Positions 59,905 to 64,000 of a stretch of 64,000 bases of DNA are shown here, in pieces; the stretch's first letter is position 1, and each line of letters begins with the position of its first letter. Location of the stretch: the NCBI GenBank assembly GCA_963828405.1, contig CAWHEG010000002.1, positions 117,874 through 181,873 on the forward strand. The letters run 5' to 3'. This stretch comes from JANMJD01 sp963828405. GTDB lineage: Bacteria > Actinomycetota > Acidimicrobiia > Acidimicrobiales > Ilumatobacteraceae. The notes below the pieces were generated by a model, which made no database searches, was not told the origin of the DNA, and was given only the letters and a program-made list of their open reading frames with translations. A program made the position numbers and the translations under genes.

Positions 59905-62334
59905 ATGGCTGATCTGTTCCTCGGCGAGACCGTCGATCCCGCCTCCCACCAGCGCACGGGCACGAAGGTGTCGATCGCGACCGGCGAGTTCACCACCCAC
60001 GGAGTGATCGTCGGGATGACCGGCTCGGGCAAGACCGGCCTGGGCATCGTGCTCATCGAGGAGGCGTTGCGGGCCGGGGTGCCCGCCTTGTTGATCGACC
60101 CCAAGGGCGATCTCGGCAACCTCTGCCTCACCTTCCCCGGCCTGGCCGGCGCCGACTTCCGCCCGTGGATCAACGAAGGCGACGCCCAGAAGGCCGGACT
60201 CTCCCCCGACGACTTCGCCGCCGCCCAGGCCAAGACCTGGTCCGACGGTCTCGCCGGCTGGGGACTCGACGGGGCGGCCATCGGGGCGTTGCGCACCGGG
60301 GCCGAGTTCACCATCTACACCCCGGGCTCGACGGCGGGAGCGGCGATGAACATCGTCGGCTCGCTCAACGCACCGGACGACGCCGGCGATCTCGAGACGA
60401 TGCGCGACGAGATCGAGGGCTACGTGTCCGGCCTGCTCGGCCTCGTCGGCATCGAGGCCGATCCGCTGTCGAGCCGCGAGCACATCCTGCTGTCCAACCT
60501 GATCGAGACCTCGTGGGCGGCCGGCAAAGACCTCGATCTGCCCACCCTCGTCGGCCAGGTGCAGAGCCCGCCGATCCGCAAGCTCGGGGTGTTCGAGCTC
60601 GACACCTTCTTCCCGCCCGACGACCGCACGGGGCTGGCGATGAAGCTCAACGGCCTGCTCGCCTCCCCCTCCTTCGCCGCCTGGGCCCAGGGATCACCGC
60701 TCGACATCGGCTCGCTGCTGCGCACCCCCGAGGGCAGGCCGCGCTGTGCGATCGTCACCACCGCCCACCTCTCCGAGGAGGAGCGCCAGTTCGTCACCGC
60801 CCTCGTGCTCGCCAAGCTGGTCACCTGGATGCGCAAGCAGTCGGGGACGACCGACCTGCGGGCGCTGCTCTACATGGACGAGGTTGCCGGCTACGTGCCG
60901 CCCTCGGCGATGCCGCCGACCAAGAAGCCGATCATGACCCTGATGAAGCAGGCGCGCGCCTTCGGCGTCGGCGTCGTGCTCTCCACGCAGAACCCGGTCG
61001 ACGTCGACTACAAGGCGCTGTCCAACGCCGGCACCTGGATGATCGGGCGGCTGCAGACCGACCGCGACAAGCAGCGCCTGCTCGACGGGATGTCGGCTGC
61101 CGCTGGTGGCGTCGACGTCGCAGCCGTCGGCGAAACCATCTCGGGCCTGGCCAAACGCGAGTTCGTGCTCCGCCGGGCCTCGAAGGACAAGCCCGAGGTG
61201 ATGACCACGCGCTGGGCGATGAGCTACCTGCGCGGTCCGCTGACCCGCGACCAGATCGAGACGCTGATGTCGGGCGGGGCGGCGACCGCGGCACCGGCAC
61301 CGGGAACGCAGGCCGCGCCGGGCGCCTCGGGCGCGGCCTCGATGACGCGCAGCGGCGGCGCGGGGTCGGTGCCGGCGCCGACGGCGGCCCTGGGGGCCGA
61401 CGAGACGAGCGTGATGCCGGGCACCGCCGACGGTGTGCCGGTGCGCTGGGTCGATCCGGCCAGCCCGTGGCTCGCCTCCATCGGCGGCGACCCGCGTGGC
61501 ACCCGACTCGAGGCCGCCATCGTCGCCCGGGTGCGGATGCGGTACGACGACGACAAGGCCGACCTGGTCACCGAGGCCGAGTACGAGGCGGTGCTCTTCC
61601 CGCTCGCCGCCGAGATCGACGCCACCCGGGCGATCGCCGTCGACTACGACGACCGCGACCTGCGCACCTCGGCTCCCGAGGGTGCGGTCTACCGCCTGAG
61701 CGACGCCCCGATCGATGCCACGACGACCTTCACCCGCGCCGAGCGCGATCTGATCGACCACCTCGTGCGCAGCCAGACGTTGCAGATCCCCGTCAACCGC
61801 GACCTCAAGCTGTTCGGCCGCCCGGGAGAGTCGGCCGAGGCATTCGGCCTGCGCTGCCAGGTGGCCGCCACCGACGGCGCCGACCGGGAGACGGCGATGC
61901 TGCGCGACAAGTACGAGGCGAAGGTGGACAAGGCGCAGGATGCCCTCGCCGCCGCCCACGACCGGCTCGACGTCGTCAAGTCCGAGCACCGCGGGCGACG
62001 GGGCGAGGAGATCATCGGCGCGGCCGGGTCGATCCTCGGCGGGCTCCTCGGCGGACGCAAGCGGGCCGGGAGCATCTTCGGCAAGCTCGGCGGGCTGATG
62101 GGCAAGCACCAGCGGGCGAGCACGGCCGGCGAGCGGGTCGATTCGGTCGAGAACAAGATCGAGTCACTCGAACAGGACCTCCAGGACCTGGAATCCGAGG
62201 CGACCGACGAGATCTCGACACTCGAACAGGCCTGGGCGGCCAGGGCGGGCAACATCTCGACCGTCGACGTCACGCTCGAACGCACCGATGTCGGCGTCGC
62301 CCAACTGGTACTCGCCTGGGTTCCCGTCGCCTGA
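59905..62334 (+). CDS. HerA-like (DUF853) ATPase/helicase family protein
   Basis: An 809-residue ATPase of the HerA/DUF853 class. Walker A is GMTGSGKT at residues 37-44, followed by LLIDPKGDLGNL; Walker B lies in LLYMDEVAGYVPP near residue 325; then FGVGVVLSTQNPVDVDYKALSNAG and RLQTDRDKQRLLDG are typical of the family. An Ala/Gly/Pro-rich linker around residues 455-500 leads to a second part ending in a charged coiled coil (about residues 665-790). Such proteins are hexameric motors; the role of this subfamily is unsettled. Not part of a NurA or defence cassette here. Confidence 0.82.
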   Translation: MADLFLGETVDPASHQRTGTKVSIATGEFTTHGVIVGMTGSGKTGLGIVLIEEALRAGVPALLIDPKGDLGNLCLTFPGLAGADFRPWINEGDAQKAGLSPDDFAAAQAKTWSDGLAGWGLDGAAIGALRTGAEFTIYTPGSTAGAAMNIVGSLNAPDDAGDLETMRDEIEGYVSGLLGLVGIEADPLSSREHILLSNLIETSWAAGKDLDLPTLVGQVQSPPIRKLGVFELDTFFPPDDRTGLAMKLNGLLASPSFAAWAQGSPLDIGSLLRTPEGRPRCAIVTTAHLSEEERQFVTALVLAKLVTWMRKQSGTTDLRALLYMDEVAGYVPPSAMPPTKKPIMTLMKQARAFGVGVVLSTQNPVDVDYKALSNAGTWMIGRLQTDRDKQRLLDGMSAAAGGVDVAAVGETISGLAKREFVLRRASKDKPEVMTTRWAMSYLRGPLTRDQIETLMSGGAATAAPAPGTQAAPGASGAASMTRSGGAGSVPAPTAALGADETSVMPGTADGVPVRWVDPASPWLASIGGDPRGTRLEAAIVARVRMRYDDDKADLVTEAEYEAVLFPLAAEIDATRAIAVDYDDRDLRTSAPEGAVYRLSDAPIDATTTFTRAERDLIDHLVRSQTLQIPVNRDLKLFGRPGESAEAFGLRCQVAATDGADRETAMLRDKYEAKVDKAQDALAAAHDRLDVVKSEHRGRRGEEIIGAAGSILGGLLGGRKRAGSIFGKLGGLMGKHQRASTAGERVDSVENKIESLEQDLQDLESEATDEISTLEQAWAARAGNISTVDVTLERTDVGVAQLVLAWVPVA

Positions 62335-62395
62335 GCACCGGCCGGGCCCGGGCACCGGCCGGACTCGACGCCCGAGGCCCGCCCCGGCCAACGGT

Positions 62396-62401
62396 TAGCG
62401 T
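62396..62401 (+). promoter_or_regulatory. -10 box (TAGCGT) of the FGGY kinase gene
   Basis: TAGCGT ends 7 bases before the GTG at 62409. Confidence 0.5.
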
Positions 62402-62408
62402 TCGCAAC

Positions 62409-63839
62409 GTGCGCGTGCTGGCCATCGATCAGGGGACGTCGGCGACCAAGGCCGTCGTCGTCGAGGCCGACGGCGCCACCCAAGCGGTGGTCGAGGTGCC
62501 CGTCGAGGTGCGCGCCGGCGCCGACGGCGCGGTCGAACTCGACCCCGAGGAACTGTGGCGCAGCGTCGTCGTGGCCGGCCGGCAGGCGCTCGAGCGCGCC
62601 GGCGGAAGCGTCGACGCGATCGGTCTGGCCAACCAGGGCGAGACGGTGCTTGCCTGGGACCGGGCCACGGGGGCGCCGCGCTCGGCCGCCATCGTCTGGC
62701 AGGACCGACGATCGATGTCGGTGTGCGAGACCCTCGCTGGCGACGGGTGGGGCGAACGACTCGCCGCGATCACCGGCCTCGAGCTCGACCCGTACTTCTC
62801 CGCCCCGAAGATCGCCTGGTTGCGCGCCCGGGTCGGCGGCGGCCCGACGATCACGACCTCGGACACGTGGCTGCTCCACCGCCTGTGCGGGGCCTTCGCC
62901 ACCGACGTGGCCACCGCCTCGAGGTCGCTGCTGCTCGACCTCGACAACGCCCGATGGCACCCCGAAGCCTGCGCTGCGTTCGGGATCGACGTCGACGCGC
63001 TGCCCGAGGTCGTCGCCAACGCCGGGGTGATCGGCACGACCACCGCCTTCGGGGGCGACGTGCCGATCGCCGGGATGTGCGTCGACCAGCAGGCCGCCCT
63101 GTTCGCCGAATCGTGCTTCGCGGCGGGGGAGGCGAAGTGCACCTACGGCACCGGGGCGTTCCTCCTCGCCTCGACCGGACCCTGCCCGACCCGTTCGACC
63201 AACGGGCTCGTCGGATGCATCGCCTGGCAGCTCGACGGGGTGACGACCTGGTGCCTCGACGGACAGGTGTACACCGCCGGCTCGGCGGTGGCCTGGTTGC
63301 AGCAGATCGGGATCATCGGCGAACCCGCCGACCTCGACCGCCTCGGCGGCGCCGTCGGCTCTCCGCGACGGGCGGCGTTCATTCCCGGTCTGGCCGGGCT
63401 GGCGGCACCCTTCTGGCGGCCCGACGCCCATGGCGCGTTCACCGGACTCGACCTGGCGACCACCCGGGAGGAGCTGGTCCGGGCCGTGATCGAGGGACTG
63501 GCGGCTGCCGTCGCCCACCTCGCCCGGGCGGCCTCCGGCGACCTCGGTGCGCCGTTGCGCCGATTGCGCGTCGACGGCGGTCTCACCCGCTCCCGCGTGT
63601 TGCTCCAGACCCAGGCCGACCTGCTCCAGGTCCCGATCGAGGTCTACCCGTCACCCCACGCCACCGCCCTCGGGGTGGCCGCGTTCGCCCGGATCGGGGC
63701 GGGTGGGAGCTCGTCGGCGGAGGCGGCCGTCGGTCCGTGGAAGCCGACGGTCACGGTGGAGCCGGCCATCGGTGCCGACGAGGCGGACGAGCGACTGGCC
63801 CGGTGGCACGCCGCGGCGCAGGCCACGATGGAGTTGTGA
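62409..63839 (+). CDS. FGGY-family carbohydrate kinase, glycerol-kinase-like
   Basis: A 476-residue sugar/polyol kinase. The first phosphate loop is LAIDQGTSATKAVVVE; GLANQGETVLAWDRATG and IVWQDRRS match glycerol kinases; later landmarks are CTYGTGAFLL and the C-terminal RVDGGLTRSRVLLQTQADLL. It probably phosphorylates glycerol or a related polyol. It is followed with a 4-base overlap by a flavoprotein dehydrogenase, the usual partner for oxidising a glycerol-phosphate-type product. I chose the GTG at 62409 because of its -10 box and because upstream in-frame sequence is the HerA-like gene's other frame. Confidence 0.85.
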   Translation: MRVLAIDQGTSATKAVVVEADGATQAVVEVPVEVRAGADGAVELDPEELWRSVVVAGRQALERAGGSVDAIGLANQGETVLAWDRATGAPRSAAIVWQDRRSMSVCETLAGDGWGERLAAITGLELDPYFSAPKIAWLRARVGGGPTITTSDTWLLHRLCGAFATDVATASRSLLLDLDNARWHPEACAAFGIDVDALPEVVANAGVIGTTTAFGGDVPIAGMCVDQQAALFAESCFAAGEAKCTYGTGAFLLASTGPCPTRSTNGLVGCIAWQLDGVTTWCLDGQVYTAGSAVAWLQQIGIIGEPADLDRLGGAVGSPRRAAFIPGLAGLAAPFWRPDAHGAFTGLDLATTREELVRAVIEGLAAAVAHLARAASGDLGAPLRRLRVDGGLTRSRVLLQTQADLLQVPIEVYPSPHATALGVAAFARIGAGGSSSAEAAVGPWKPTVTVEPAIGADEADERLARWHAAAQATMEL

Positions 63840-64000
63840 AGGTGACGACCGCGACGGCGGGCGCCGTTCCGTACGACGTCGCCGTCGTCGGAGCGGGTGT
63901 CGTCGGCGCCGCCGTCGCCCGCCTCGCCGCCCTGCACGAGCTGCGCGTCGTGCTCGTCGAGCGGGCCCCCGACGTCGGTGCGGGCACGAGCAAGGCGAAC
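63836..64000 (+). CDS. FAD-dependent oxidoreductase (glycerol-3-phosphate dehydrogenase-like), partial
   Basis: Only the first 55 codons are in the window. They contain the dinucleotide motif DVAVVGAGVVGAAVARLAA and VVLVERAPDVGAGTSKAN, as in GlpA/GlpD-type flavoproteins. The GTG overlaps the kinase stop by 4 bases. The pair fits oxidation of the phosphorylated product by the flavoprotein. The specific substrate is inferred from the partner only. Confidence 0.75.
   Translation, partial: MKVTTATAGAVPYDVAVVGAGVVGAAVARLAALHELRVVLVERAPDVGAGTSKAN

Noticed and set aside
59905..62334. HerA-NurA or Sir2-HerA defence system
   Set aside because: The ATPase is of the DUF853 type, and neither a NurA nor a Sir2 or other effector gene is adjacent.

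Overview
The window is GC-rich, densely packed DNA with short or overlapping intergenic spaces. Many start codons (GTG as often as ATG) sit 6-9 bases after a TANNNT box, the usual mark of leaderless actinobacterial transcripts. Two F420-type luciferase-like oxidoreductases, a roughly 1600-residue NAD-glutamate dehydrogenase, an asymmetric ABC exporter, a citramalate route to 2-oxobutyrate and a DUF1996 pair all fit an actinobacterium. An Acidimicrobiia (Ilumatobacter-like) relative is my inference from gene content; I ran no phylogeny.

Layout. 1-2,970 is an accessory patch of lower GC next to a tRNA-Glu: a sulfotransferase, an IS21 istB remnant, a MazEF-type and a RelE/YefM-type toxin-antitoxin pair. 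2,975-5,434 holds tRNA-Glu(CUC), tRNA-Gln(CUG), a DUF218 membrane protein and glutamyl-tRNA synthetase. 5,535-21,496 is housekeeping and lipid/amino-acid metabolism: acyl desaturase, NAD-GDH, VIT-family transporter, DUF2237, an SDR that lacks the usual lysine, an amidohydrolase, a YhhN protein, a two-subunit ABC exporter, a methyltransferase and a DAO-type flavoenzyme. 21,558-36,766 is dominated by biosynthesis: cimA with an isoleucine-codon leader and terminator, two secreted DUF1996 paralogues, leuB, greA, an alpha/beta hydrolase, an ABC1 kinase, the nadABC operon and leuCD. CimA, LeuCD and LeuB together give the threonine-independent route to 2-oxobutyrate for isoleucine.

36,804-41,821 holds an enoyl-CoA hydratase-like enzyme, an LLM oxidoreductase, a DEAD-box helicase and an acyl-CoA synthetase. 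41,844-53,587 looks like a reductive pyrimidine (or hydantoin) catabolic island: nitrilase-type beta-ureidopropionase, dihydropyrimidinase, CoA-acylating malonate/methylmalonate-semialdehyde dehydrogenase, an F420-type LLM enzyme, a four-gene NMT1-type ABC importer and an M20 carbamoylase, with a divergent MocR-like regulator. 53,639-58,170 is a translationally coupled trio (lipoprotein alpha/beta hydrolase, desaturase-Rieske fusion, acyl-CoA dehydrogenase). 58,332-64,000 has DUF2461, an EthD-like protein, a coiled-coil protein, a HerA-like ATPase, a glycerol-kinase-like FGGY kinase and the start of a flavoprotein dehydrogenase.

Four otherwise normal genes (cimA, leuB, the importer's binding protein and the acyl-CoA dehydrogenase) each carry one frameshift in a G/C-rich stretch. 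Four such events in 64 kb point to residual assembly errors more than to decay. The points most worth checking are the cimA leader attenuator, the 80-bp repeat array that creates a small ORF overlapping an oxidoreductase start, the pyrimidine cluster with no classical first enzyme, and the desaturase-Rieske fusion operon.
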